The position numbers were made by a program, and so were the translations under genes. Shown one piece after another: positions 28,867-37,351 of a stretch of 64,000 nucleotides of DNA. The notes under the pieces were generated by a model. The model was given only the letters and a program-made list of their open reading frames with translations, was not told the origin of the DNA and ran no database searches. Position 1 is the stretch's first letter, and each line of letters begins with the position of its first letter. The stretch comes from Oligoflexales bacterium (GTDB taxonomy: Bacteria > Bdellovibrionota_B > Oligoflexia > Oligoflexales > RGVZ01), in NCBI GenBank assembly GCA_947445775.1, contig CANFEB010000005.1:36465-100464 (forward strand), read 5' to 3'.

Positions 28867-30105
28867 GTGGTTCATTTTGCGGATCAGGGAGCGCATCCAT
28901 TGAAGAACAAGCAAGGCGATAAATTCATGGCTAAGGCAACGGTCAAGGCGGCCTCATTGCAATCGCGCCACGAAGGTGCAGTACCTGAAGCTGTTCTCGC
29001 TCCTGCAGGGCGCGGAGCGTCTGTGCGCGTCGAATCCGCGACGGCTTCAGCGGATCTGGAGCATTTGCTTGAATCTGTTTCCGGCTCGAAACTTTTGATT
29101 TGCATCCGGGGCTATCCGGACCCGGACAACATCGGGTCATCGCTTGCTTTGCAATGGTTGGCCCGGCATCACGGTATCGAATCGCGGATCATTCATTTTG
29201 AGGAGATCTCTCACCATGAAAACCGCGCTCTGGTAAAGAAACTCGATATTGAACTTGACGAATGGCATGAAGGATTCGACTGCTCAAAGTTCGATTATTA
29301 CGCAATCACGGATTCCCAAACAGCGGAACTACCAATCAAACTTCCGCCATCCTGCCAGTTGCTGGTATTTGTGGATCACCATAAACCCCTCGGTAATATT
29401 CAGGGGAAATTTGTCGATATTCGCGAGAATTCAGGTTCGACTTCTGCGATCTTCGGGGAATACCTGTTGGAAAGCCCCCATAGCTTTGCTGGCCCATCGC
29501 CAGAAGTGACCAAGATCGCGACCGCCTTGATGCACGGGATCCGCTCCGATACCGACAATTTCGTTAATGCAACGATGATTGATTACCGGGCGAGTGAGTT
29601 CCTGGCAAAATTCGTCGATAAGGATTTGTTGGCCCTGATCTCGCGTCAGTCGATCCCGGCAAAAACCATGGATTTAACCCAGATTGCCCTGCAGCGAAAA
29701 GACATCCGTGCAACATTTATGTTTTCCGGTGTCGGTTTTGTCAGGGATGAGGACCGTGACGGGATCGGTCAATGCGCCGACTATCTGCTCCACCGAGAAG
29801 GCATTGAGACGGTCATTGTCTATGGGGTCGTTGGCAACGAATACATCGACGGATCGCTGCGAACCAAGTCACACACCTTGGATCCGGATAAATGGTTGAA
29901 AGACGTTTTTGGGCAGGATCAAGACGGCAGCTATTACGGTGGTGGTCGCAAGGACAAAGGCGGATTTCAGATTCCGCTCGGTTTTTTCGCCAGTTGTTCG
30001 GACAAGGAACTGCTCTGGATTTTGATCAAAAAGACGATCGACGAGCTTTTCTATGACAAGATCGGCGTTGAGGGCAAACCCTCCATGGATGGCGACGGAA
30101 ATTGA
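28867..30105 (+). CDS. DHH-family phosphoesterase
   Basis: GYPDPDNIGSSLAL, FVDHHKP, GIRSDTDNF; start probably the downstream ATG near 28927. Confidence 0.88.
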   Translation: MVHFADQGAHPLKNKQGDKFMAKATVKAASLQSRHEGAVPEAVLAPAGRGASVRVESATASADLEHLLESVSGSKLLICIRGYPDPDNIGSSLALQWLARHHGIESRIIHFEEISHHENRALVKKLDIELDEWHEGFDCSKFDYYAITDSQTAELPIKLPPSCQLLVFVDHHKPLGNIQGKFVDIRENSGSTSAIFGEYLLESPHSFAGPSPEVTKIATALMHGIRSDTDNFVNATMIDYRASEFLAKFVDKDLLALISRQSIPAKTMDLTQIALQRKDIRATFMFSGVGFVRDEDRDGIGQCADYLLHREGIETVIVYGVVGNEYIDGSLRTKSHTLDPDKWLKDVFGQDQDGSYYGGGRKDKGGFQIPLGFFASCSDKELLWILIKKTIDELFYDKIGVEGKPSMDGDGN

Positions 30106-30113
30106 TGCGCGAA

Positions 30114-30443
30114 TCAACCCCGGCGGTCCTTTACTTCGCTTTCAATCCATTCGAGAAATTTTTGGCTTCCTCCACTGACGGGCAAAGCCAAAACACATGG
30201 ATTATCGCTGGGATGACGGGCCGCGACAAAAGCGGTTAAGTCCGAAATCATTTCCTCGGTGGTCTTGAACACGAGAACAACCTCATTTTCCTCCCGGAGA
30301 GCACCCTGCCACTCGTAGACCGAAGTCATTCCGGGAATCACGTTAGCGCACGCGGCCAAGCCGGCTCTGACCACGCTGTGGGCCAGCTTGAGCGCCGTGT
30401 CCCTGTCGGGCACTGTGATGTAGACCAAACTTTTCGTTTTCAT
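30114..30443 (-). CDS. cutA: Divalent-cation tolerance protein CutA
   Basis: VYITVPDRDTALKLAHSVVRAGLAACANVIPGMTSVYEWQGALREENEVVLVFKT. Confidence 0.95.
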   Translation of the reverse strand: MKTKSLVYITVPDRDTALKLAHSVVRAGLAACANVIPGMTSVYEWQGALREENEVVLVFKTTEEMISDLTAFVAARHPSDNPCVLALPVSGGSQKFLEWIESEVKDRRG

Positions 30444-30508
30444 AAGACTTTGTTCTTCTTGGTTTTTTTAATTTGAAATACCCTGAATCGAGACGATTTT
30501 TGCAAAAA

Positions 30509-30569
30509 CCCCTCAAAGTTTCGCCAGTAGTACCGATGCCAAACAGTATAACAAGTCGAAGCTGAGGGG
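30509..30569 (+). promoter_or_regulatory. Putative folE leader with SD-sequestering stem
   Basis: CCCCTCA (30509-30515) is perfectly complementary to TGAGGGG (30563-30569), which contains the Shine-Dalgarno GAGGGG 8 nt from the 30578 ATG. Confidence 0.45.
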
Positions 30570-30577
30570 AATTTTGT

Positions 30578-31153
30578 ATGAGTGCATCTAAGAAAGATGA
30601 GTTTTTAAGCGGAATTAAATCACTGTTGCTTACCCTCGGTGAGGATCCGGAGCGGGAGGGGCTGCAGAAGACTCCCGAGCGATGGTTGCGCAGCATGGAA
30701 TTTCTGACTTCAGGATACCAGAAAGATGTTCGTGGTCTCATAAACAATGCGATCTTTCACGAATCGTACAGCGACATGGTGATTGTGCGGGATATTGAAT
30801 TGTACAGTTTATGCGAACATCACATCCTGCCTTTTTTTGGGCGGTGTCACGTCGGCTATATCCCCAACGGCAAGGTGATTGGGTTGTCGAAAATTCCCAG
30901 GATCGTGGATGCTTTCGCCAGGCGTCTGCAGGTTCAAGAAAGGCTGACTAGCCAGATTTCCTATGCCCTACAGGAGCATCTGGCGCCGGCCGGAGTAGGG
31001 GTTGTCATTGAGGCATATCATTTCTGCATGATGATGCGTGGCGTCGAAAAACAGAATTCGTATACAATGACGAGTTCCATGTTGGGGGCGTTCCAGAACA
31101 TGTCGACGCGTTCGGAGTTTTTGACCCTTCTTCAGAGTCAGCGCAGCCGTTAG
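30578..31153 (+). CDS. folE: GTP cyclohydrolase I
   Basis: [68 protein letters not shown]. Confidence 0.97.
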   Translation: MSASKKDEFLSGIKSLLLTLGEDPEREGLQKTPERWLRSMEFLTSGYQKDVRGLINNAIFHESYSDMVIVRDIELYSLCEHHILPFFGRCHVGYIPNGKVIGLSKIPRIVDAFARRLQVQERLTSQISYALQEHLAPAGVGVVIEAYHFCMMMRGVEKQNSYTMTSSMLGAFQNMSTRSEFLTLLQSQRSR

Positions 31154-31175
31154 GTCAAGGGGGGAAATTATCGTC

Positions 31176-31838
31176 ATGGCGGCACGGCACGTTTATACAT
31201 TTATTGCCCCACTCCGCGAACGTGACATCGAGGAAGCCTGTCGAATTCTTTCTTCGGACGGAGTTCTTGCCCTGCCAACAGAAACTAGCTGGAGCTTTGT
31301 CTGTGATGCCGATAGCCCCAAGGCGTTGGAGCGAATCCGGAAACTGAAGCCGGGGCATCCCAGGGACAGACCGTTTAGCCTCATGTGCAGCTCGATCTCT
31401 GCAGCGGCTGAAGTCGTCAATATCGACAATCATGTTTATCCCTATTTGAAAAAAACAATGCCGGGCCCATATACAGTAATTTTGGAACGAAACCGCAGCC
31501 TGCCACGATTGATCCACGATAACCGCAAAGAGGTCGGCATCCGCATTCCGGCGGCAGAACTTATCCGCGGCTTGATGGTCCACTACGGCCGCGTGCTAGC
31601 AGCGGCAACGGTGCCAGGGATTCTGGTTCCGCTGAATAGCCACGAGCAGATCCATTTGCCCCGATTTGGCTACGAGGTCATGGAGGCCTTCGGGCATGGC
31701 CTTGATTTAATCCTGGATCTAGGGGAAGAGGTACCGGGCGTTGAAACCACGATTATTGATTGCACGGAAAGTGTCCCGATTGTGGTTCGGGCAGGAGCGG
31801 GGGACCCAGCTCCATTCATCGGAGCTTGGCAGAAGTGA
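31176..31838 (+). CDS. L-threonylcarbamoyladenylate synthase/YrdC-Sua5 family
   Basis: SSDGVLALPTETSWSFVCDADSPKALERIRKLK, PGPYTVILERN, VGIRIPA. Confidence 0.88.
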   Translation: MAARHVYTFIAPLRERDIEEACRILSSDGVLALPTETSWSFVCDADSPKALERIRKLKPGHPRDRPFSLMCSSISAAAEVVNIDNHVYPYLKKTMPGPYTVILERNRSLPRLIHDNRKEVGIRIPAAELIRGLMVHYGRVLAAATVPGILVPLNSHEQIHLPRFGYEVMEAFGHGLDLILDLGEEVPGVETTIIDCTESVPIVVRAGAGDPAPFIGAWQK

Positions 31839-32509
31839 AATCGGCCAGATCAGTCAGCGTTATCGATGCGGGCATCATGGAATATGGAGTTGCATGGGAA
31901 TTGCAACAACGCCTCCACGCCAGATGTGTTGCTGGCGACGCGGAAGGGTTTCTGATGCTGGTCGAGCATCCGCCGGTGATCACCCTCGGAAAAAATGCCA
32001 GTGAAAAGTTTTTGTTGGCTGGAGAAACTTGGCTCTCCGAAATGGGCGTCGCCATCGTTCGTTCAGATCGCGGCGGCGAAGCCACTGCGCACAACCCCGG
32101 ACAGCTCGTTGTTTATCCAGTAATTCCCTTGCCGGTCTTCGGGCTGGGCGCACGCGCCTATGTTCATAAACTCGAATCCGTCGTGATGGAAACGTTGTCA
32201 TTCTTTGGGGTGGCTTCCGGCCGCGACCCCGTTCACCCAGGGGTCTGGGTTGGCAACTCTAAAATATGCGCCGTTGGAACTCGCATCAAGTTGCGGGCAA
32301 CTATGCACGGAATTGCCCTGAACGTGAACAATGACCTTGCTATATTTGGATTGATCGTTCCCTGCGGCATTGCTGGCCGGGACACAACTAGTCTTGCCCA
32401 AATATTGGGCACAGCACCGGATATCCACAGGGTGAAACAGGAATTCATCAAGTGCTTCGCTAGCTTGTTCGATTGCCGCGTTAAGCAATCCGCTGTGGAT
32501 GAATTTTGA
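31835..32509 (+). CDS. lipB: Octanoyltransferase LipB
   Basis: VEHPPVITLGKN, RSDRGGEATAHNPGQLVVYPVI, HPGVWVGNSKICAVGTRI, HGIALNVNNDL; GTG start at 31835. Confidence 0.93.
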   Translation: MKSARSVSVIDAGIMEYGVAWELQQRLHARCVAGDAEGFLMLVEHPPVITLGKNASEKFLLAGETWLSEMGVAIVRSDRGGEATAHNPGQLVVYPVIPLPVFGLGARAYVHKLESVVMETLSFFGVASGRDPVHPGVWVGNSKICAVGTRIKLRATMHGIALNVNNDLAIFGLIVPCGIAGRDTTSLAQILGTAPDIHRVKQEFIKCFASLFDCRVKQSAVDEF

Positions 32510-32580
32510 ATCTAGAATTTAGAGTTTGGAATTTGGATCGTCTGCTTGCAGCGAGGGACGCTGGCAACTATGATTCACAG

Positions 32581-32844
32581 ATGACTTCGGCTACAAAATT
32601 CACCACAACAACTCCGTATTGCGACGTGGCATTTGGACCCGTCTTGAATTCTTGCTGCGTTCAGTCAACCACGTTGCACGCTCGCCACAATCAAATGGTT
32701 GCGTGTGGCGATTGCAAGCAGGTGTTGAAGTTTTTTAAAGAAGCTAGACCGATGCAAAACTATCTTAAGTTTTGCGCATCAAATAATCGCAGCGTGATCA
32801 CCGGAATGGTTGGCGATTACTTCGTCGTCGCTTTTTCATTCTGA
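32581..32844 (+). CDS. Small Cys-containing hypothetical protein
   Basis: ORF between lipB and ctp; convergent overlap with the ctp 3' end; no family recognised. Confidence 0.35.
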   Translation: MTSATKFTTTTPYCDVAFGPVLNSCCVQSTTLHARHNQMVACGDCKQVLKFFKEARPMQNYLKFCASNNRSVITGMVGDYFVVAFSF

Positions 32845-34175
32845 GTATTTTTTTTCGGATCTTCTTTTTTATTATCCGTATTCAATTTGGCGTAGCTGTG
32901 CAGGTAACTGAAAGCTGTCGCCAACTGGTAGTCCGATCTCAGTGGCTCTGGCCACTGGTCGATCCACTGCGTCAGACTCTGGGTTTTTGCGAGATCGCTT
33001 AAATCGTGACTTTCAATGTGCCGTTCGAGGTCTGATTCTTTGCGCGCCGAATCTGGTCGCTCGTTCTTGCCCTTGACCGGAACTTCTTCCCCGGCTTTTG
33101 CTGCCACGACAATATCCGGAGTGATTCCCTTGGCTTGGATGGAGCGGTCTTTTGGCGTGTAATAGCGGGCGATCGTGAGTTTTATTGCTGAACCGTCCGG
33201 CAACGGCAATATCGTCTGAACCGAGCCTTTGCCAAAGGTTGTCGTGCCCATGATCAGGGCCCGCTCGTGATCTTGCAGGGCACCGGCAACGATTTCCGAG
33301 GCACTCGCTGATCCACCGTTTACCAGAACGACCACAGGAAAGTTTGAGAAGGTGTTGCGCTTGCGGGCGAACTCGCGCTCGACACGGTCCTTGTCCCGTC
33401 CAAGTGTGGACACGATCAATCCCGATTCAATGAATAAGTCAGTCACTTGCACGGCCTGGTCTAAAAGGCCGCCTGGATTATCGCGTAAATCCAAAATCAG
33501 ACCAGAGATTCCGCCACGCGTAGAGGCGGCTTTCAGTATGGCGGCAAGTTCGTCGCTAGTGCCTTCTTGAAAACTGGCGATCCGCACGTACTCAAATTTC
33601 GGAGCTAGATTTTGTCCGCGGACTGATTTTACCTGGATGATTTCCCGGATCAGTTCGAGGATGAGTGGTTCCGTGACATTCTGGCGGCGGACCTTCAGTT
33701 TTAGTTTTGATCCAGGCTCTCCGCGCATGCGGTCGACGGCATCATCATTTTTAAGGTTGGTCACCACATGGCCATCGATTTCAATGATTTCGTCGCCGGA
33801 TTTGATGCCGCCACGCGCTGCGGGAGTATCCTCGATCGGTGACACAACGATCAATTTTCCTTTTTCCTGAGAAACGATGACACCGACGCCGCCGAATTTT
33901 CCCTGAGTGTCGATAGTGAGTTGCTCGTAAGCCTTTGGTAGCATCAGCGTGGTGTGCGGATCCAGTTGATCCACCATGCCTTTGAGGGCATTGCGCACGA
34001 GCGCTGGTTCCTTCACTTTGCTTTCATCGACATACATCGTTTCAAGATAGTGAAGGCCGCGCGCCAGGGATTCAAGGGACTTGTACTTGGCGTCGGAGGC
34101 GATTTCCGGGGCGGACGGTGCGGCAATCACCTGCTGGGCTAATAGCAGGGACACGATCATCAGGGTTTTCTTCAT
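32817..34175 (-). CDS. S41-family C-terminal processing protease
   Basis: PDZ domain, SGLILDLRDNPGGLLDQAVQV, VVLVNGGSASASEIVAGALQDH, GTTTFGKGSVQTI. Confidence 0.95.
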   Translation of the reverse strand: MKKTLMIVSLLLAQQVIAAPSAPEIASDAKYKSLESLARGLHYLETMYVDESKVKEPALVRNALKGMVDQLDPHTTLMLPKAYEQLTIDTQGKFGGVGVIVSQEKGKLIVVSPIEDTPAARGGIKSGDEIIEIDGHVVTNLKNDDAVDRMRGEPGSKLKLKVRRQNVTEPLILELIREIIQVKSVRGQNLAPKFEYVRIASFQEGTSDELAAILKAASTRGGISGLILDLRDNPGGLLDQAVQVTDLFIESGLIVSTLGRDKDRVEREFARKRNTFSNFPVVVLVNGGSASASEIVAGALQDHERALIMGTTTFGKGSVQTILPLPDGSAIKLTIARYYTPKDRSIQAKGITPDIVVAAKAGEEVPVKGKNERPDSARKESDLERHIESHDLSDLAKTQSLTQWIDQWPEPLRSDYQLATAFSYLHSYAKLNTDNKKEDPKKNTQNEKATTK

Positions 34176-34183
34176 CTAGGGCC

Positions 34184-35122
34184 TTAGCTCCTCACCGGTC
34201 CAGGGGATTTGGCGATCATTCGTTTCATTTCGACGATACGCCGGGTGTCATCCAATGTCAGCGATTCGTTCTTTTCAAATGATTCTACTGCCGCCTTCGC
34301 TGCTTTGGTTTTTTGCTGTTTCACGAGGATGCGGACCATGGATTCGACCGGCTCAGGGCACTTCGGACACACCGCCGTTGCCGTTTCCAGCTTATCGATG
34401 GCCAGAAGGTTGCGGTGGGTTGTTTCGTAAATGCGCGCCATTTTCAGCAGGGTCATGAAGTTGGTCGGGTTTTCTTCCAGAGCCTTCGCGTACCAGCGCT
34501 CTGATCGAATTGAATCATTCGACAATTCCGCGATAAGGCCGAGGTTGTGAAATATCCGTTCCCGGTAGCGGTAGGTCTTGGCCGGCTCGGAAGCCGCAGC
34601 CTCCTTGAGAAGAGTTGTGGCCTTGGCATACTGGCGCCCCTGAATGTAGGCAGAGCTGAGGTTAAGGGTAAAAGTCAAATTGTCGGGCCGCATGTGGCGC
34701 GCCGTTTCCAGGGCTTCCCTAGCCTTGGTGGTGTTGCGCAGTGACAGTTGGACCAACCCATGAAGGTTGATGACATCTGGATCTGCGGGATATTCCCTCA
34801 GAAGGGTTTTAACCTCTCTAAGGGCCTGGGTGGATTGGCCGCTGTCCAAGGAGTTGGTTACGATCTGTTTTTTGGTTTCGAGAAGGTTGACGCCCTCGTT
34901 GGGGTCGCGGTCACGGTTCAACGACTGGCATGCGGACAGGCCGCAGAATGCTATTAAAGTTAATATATACAGATACTTATTTTGTTTATCGGCGTTTGTT
35001 TTCGGCACCTGAAGGTTTCCTTCCATATCCGGATCCTCCGGAGCTGAGATATTGCCTTGCCGATGGTCCTGTGGGGTGGCATTCATTATAAATAGCCACA
35101 CACGAACAGGGGCCTTGGTCAC
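34184..35122 (-). CDS. TPR-repeat lipoprotein
   Basis: LTLIAFCGLSACQS lipobox inside the ORF (probable internal start), TPR repeats. Confidence 0.75.
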   Translation of the reverse strand: MTKAPVRVWLFIMNATPQDHRQGNISAPEDPDMEGNLQVPKTNADKQNKYLYILTLIAFCGLSACQSLNRDRDPNEGVNLLETKKQIVTNSLDSGQSTQALREVKTLLREYPADPDVINLHGLVQLSLRNTTKAREALETARHMRPDNLTFTLNLSSAYIQGRQYAKATTLLKEAAASEPAKTYRYRERIFHNLGLIAELSNDSIRSERWYAKALEENPTNFMTLLKMARIYETTHRNLLAIDKLETATAVCPKCPEPVESMVRILVKQQKTKAAKAAVESFEKNESLTLDDTRRIVEMKRMIAKSPGPVRS

Positions 35123-35166
35123 GGGCGATCAAAGATCTTGGGCGTGATCATAACACGGAACAGGCG

Positions 35167-36189
35167 ATGAGCGACCAGACGATTTCCGCCAAGGCTTCGG
35201 CGACCCAGCCGGATATTAAAGCTGTTCGGCTACAACTAGGCAATCTACTCAAACAGGCCCGTGAAAAATCCGGCATGAGCCATGACGCTGTGGCTCAGAT
35301 CACCAAGATTGGCCGGGGTTTTGTGATAGCCCTTGAAGCCGGTGAGTTCGAAAAGCTTCCTGGGGCCGTGTTCGGTCGGGGATTCGTTTGCAGCATCGCC
35401 CGGGTTCTGGATCTGGACAGCCAGGAAATGTCGAAGCTCTATGCCAAATGCTGGGCGACGACAGAATCGGAATACACTTTTAAAGGCGGCGCTGCGAAAG
35501 GTGTGATTGCGCAACGCATGCCGGCCCGACGCAAAATGGCTTTTGACATCGGAAACTTAATTAGAAATAGTCCTGTAGGAAATTTAAAGATCAGTGGCGG
35601 CAAGTCCGCTGTTTTACTGCTCTCCGTTCCGGTTTTGGTTCTCGTCGTGGCGATAGTCATTGCGGGGGTCAAGGGGGGACAGAAACAGGTCGCAGGGCAG
35701 GCGCCGAAAACTCAGCAGACCCAAGAAGTTTTGGCGGCTGTTGCCGTGCCTGCTGCTGCCGTGCCTGCTGCTGCCGTGCCCGCTGCTGCCGTGCCTGCCA
35801 TGCAGCCAGTAGCCAAGCCATCGAACGCCCCGAATGTCGCGAACGCCCCGAAGCCGGCCATTGAAGAACCAACGATGGAGTTGCGCAGCGAAAAGGCCAA
35901 CTTTGAGCATGTCTTGGAATTGGTGGTGATCGAGCCGGTGAAAATCAAGTTGATCGCTGATGGCAAGCAGCCATCCATCCGGCAGTTAAAACCAGATGCC
36001 TACCGATTTGCCTTTGCCGACCGCGCCGACTTGACGGTATACGATGCGGCTGCCGTGGACCTTGCGTTTAATGGCAGAAGCCTTGGTTCCCTGGGAGCCA
36101 AGGGACGGATTCGTAGATTGATTTTCCAGTCCGGAACTCCTGAATCTGCGGCAAATAACGCGGTTGGAGAAACTGCAAAAAAACTCTGA
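35167..36189 (+). CDS. RodZ-like helix-turn-helix membrane protein
   Basis: N-terminal HTH_25-like domain (LGNLLKQAREKSGMSHDAVAQITKI), TM segment, C-terminal DUF4115-like domain. Confidence 0.85.
   Translation: MSDQTISAKASATQPDIKAVRLQLGNLLKQAREKSGMSHDAVAQITKIGRGFVIALEAGEFEKLPGAVFGRGFVCSIARVLDLDSQEMSKLYAKCWATTESEYTFKGGAAKGVIAQRMPARRKMAFDIGNLIRNSPVGNLKISGGKSAVLLLSVPVLVLVVAIVIAGVKGGQKQVAGQAPKTQQTQEVLAAVAVPAAAVPAAAVPAAAVPAMQPVAKPSNAPNVANAPKPAIEEPTMELRSEKANFEHVLELVVIEPVKIKLIADGKQPSIRQLKPDAYRFAFADRADLTVYDAAAVDLAFNGRSLGSLGAKGRIRRLIFQSGTPESAANNAVGETAKKL
35745..35805 (+). repeat. 15-bp tandem repeat encoding AAAVP
   Basis: gctgctgccgtgcct x about 4 within the linker of the RodZ-like gene. Confidence 0.85.
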
Positions 36190-36455
36190 TTGTTCCCGAG
36201 TTTCGTGCGCAGGGATAGTCTGCCCCGGAACAATCGTGCGATGCTCCTAAAGCTTCAAAGAATTTTGCCGAATCAAATGGAGCAAGTCTTTGGTGGCTTG
36301 CATGTGATGCGAAGCTGGAACAGGTCGGATTGACCTGCACGGAGATGGACAAGGGGTTCGCCCCTGGATGAGCGCCGGCCAATGATTGGCCCGATTGCCA
36401 AGAGGGCAATTGACAGGGTCTCCATACCACAAGCATCTCAAACGTTTTTTGAAAG
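36187..36455 (+). other. Hairpin-dense intergenic/leader region
   Basis: GATTGTTCC/GGAACAATC, TGCTCC/GGAGCA, GCTTGCAT/ATGCGAAGC, CAGGTC/GACCTG, AGGGG/CCCCT, GGCCAAT/ATTGGCC, ATTGCC/GGCAAT, GGAGA/TCTCC. Confidence 0.5.
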
Positions 36456-36469
36456 TGATTGCTCCCGCC

Positions 36470-37330
36470 ATGATTTTACAGACGTTCGTTGAGATCCCGG
36501 CCCTTGATGCCTTCCGGTTGTCGCTTTTCTCTGCTGGCAAAAAGCTGGCGTTTGTCCCGACCATGGGCGCCCTTCATGAAGGCCACATTTCCCTCGTTAA
36601 ACAGGCCCGCCAAAACGCGGACGCTGTCATTGCCAGTATCTTTGTAAACCCCTCCCAATTTGGACCCGGCGAAGACTTTAATCGCTACCCACGGACGTTG
36701 ACCGAAGATGCCGCCAGACTTGCAGAAGCTGGCTGCGACGCGGTGTTCCTGCCAAATCTCGTTACGATTTATCCTGATAATTTTCAGACCTGGGTGCGCA
36801 ACGAGGTTCTGGAAAATGACTTGTGCGGCGCGAGCCGGCCGGGCCATTTTCGTGGGGTGCTCACCGTGGTCCTCAAATTGCTGAATCTTGTCCGCCCCGA
36901 CGTCGCATTGTTCGGTAAAAAGGATTATCAACAGTGGCGCCTTATTGAAAAAATGGTCGACGACCTGAATGTTCCCGTTAAAATTCTGGGCGGTGAAACG
37001 GTCCGCGAGCCGGATGGTCTGGCCATGAGCAGCCGGAACCGGTACTTGCAGGACGGGGAGCGCCCCGCAGCGGTGGCGATTTCCAGGGGGCTCAAGGCCG
37101 CGCTGGAAAAATTCCGCTCTGGCGAACTGAAGGTACAAGTGCTGTTGGATCTAGCGTCCAAGGAATTTGCCGCGCAACCAACGATCAAGGTTGAATACCT
37201 GGCGATTTGTGAACAGGCTTCCCTTGCCCCGGTCAAAGAGTCCATTTCGGGGGCTGCTGTGATTCTTGTTGCGGCACGGTTGGGGGAACTTCGATTGATT
37301 GATAACATGGAACTGAACCCGGTCGGTTGA
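36470..37330 (+). CDS. panC: Pantothenate synthetase
   Basis: FVPTMGALHEGHISLVKQAR, ASIFVNPSQFGPGEDFNRYPR, LFGKKDYQQW, GLAMSSRNRYL; start at internal ATG 36470. Confidence 0.97.
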   Translation: MILQTFVEIPALDAFRLSLFSAGKKLAFVPTMGALHEGHISLVKQARQNADAVIASIFVNPSQFGPGEDFNRYPRTLTEDAARLAEAGCDAVFLPNLVTIYPDNFQTWVRNEVLENDLCGASRPGHFRGVLTVVLKLLNLVRPDVALFGKKDYQQWRLIEKMVDDLNVPVKILGGETVREPDGLAMSSRNRYLQDGERPAAVAISRGLKAALEKFRSGELKVQVLLDLASKEFAAQPTIKVEYLAICEQASLAPVKESISGAAVILVAARLGELRLIDNMELNPVG

Positions 37331-37351
37331 ACAACTCGGTGGATCCATCTC

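Noticed and set aside
30509-30580. THF or preQ1 riboswitch upstream of folE
   Set aside because: Conserved core sequences of these classes not present; only the anti-SD pairing is reported.
36187-36455. Identity as 6S RNA, tmRNA or RNase P RNA
   Set aside because: No conserved motifs of these RNAs (e.g. GAGGAAAGUCC, tmRNA ends) found; kept only as an unclassified structured region.
36476-37138. 220-aa minus-strand ORF
   Set aside because: Antisense to panC.
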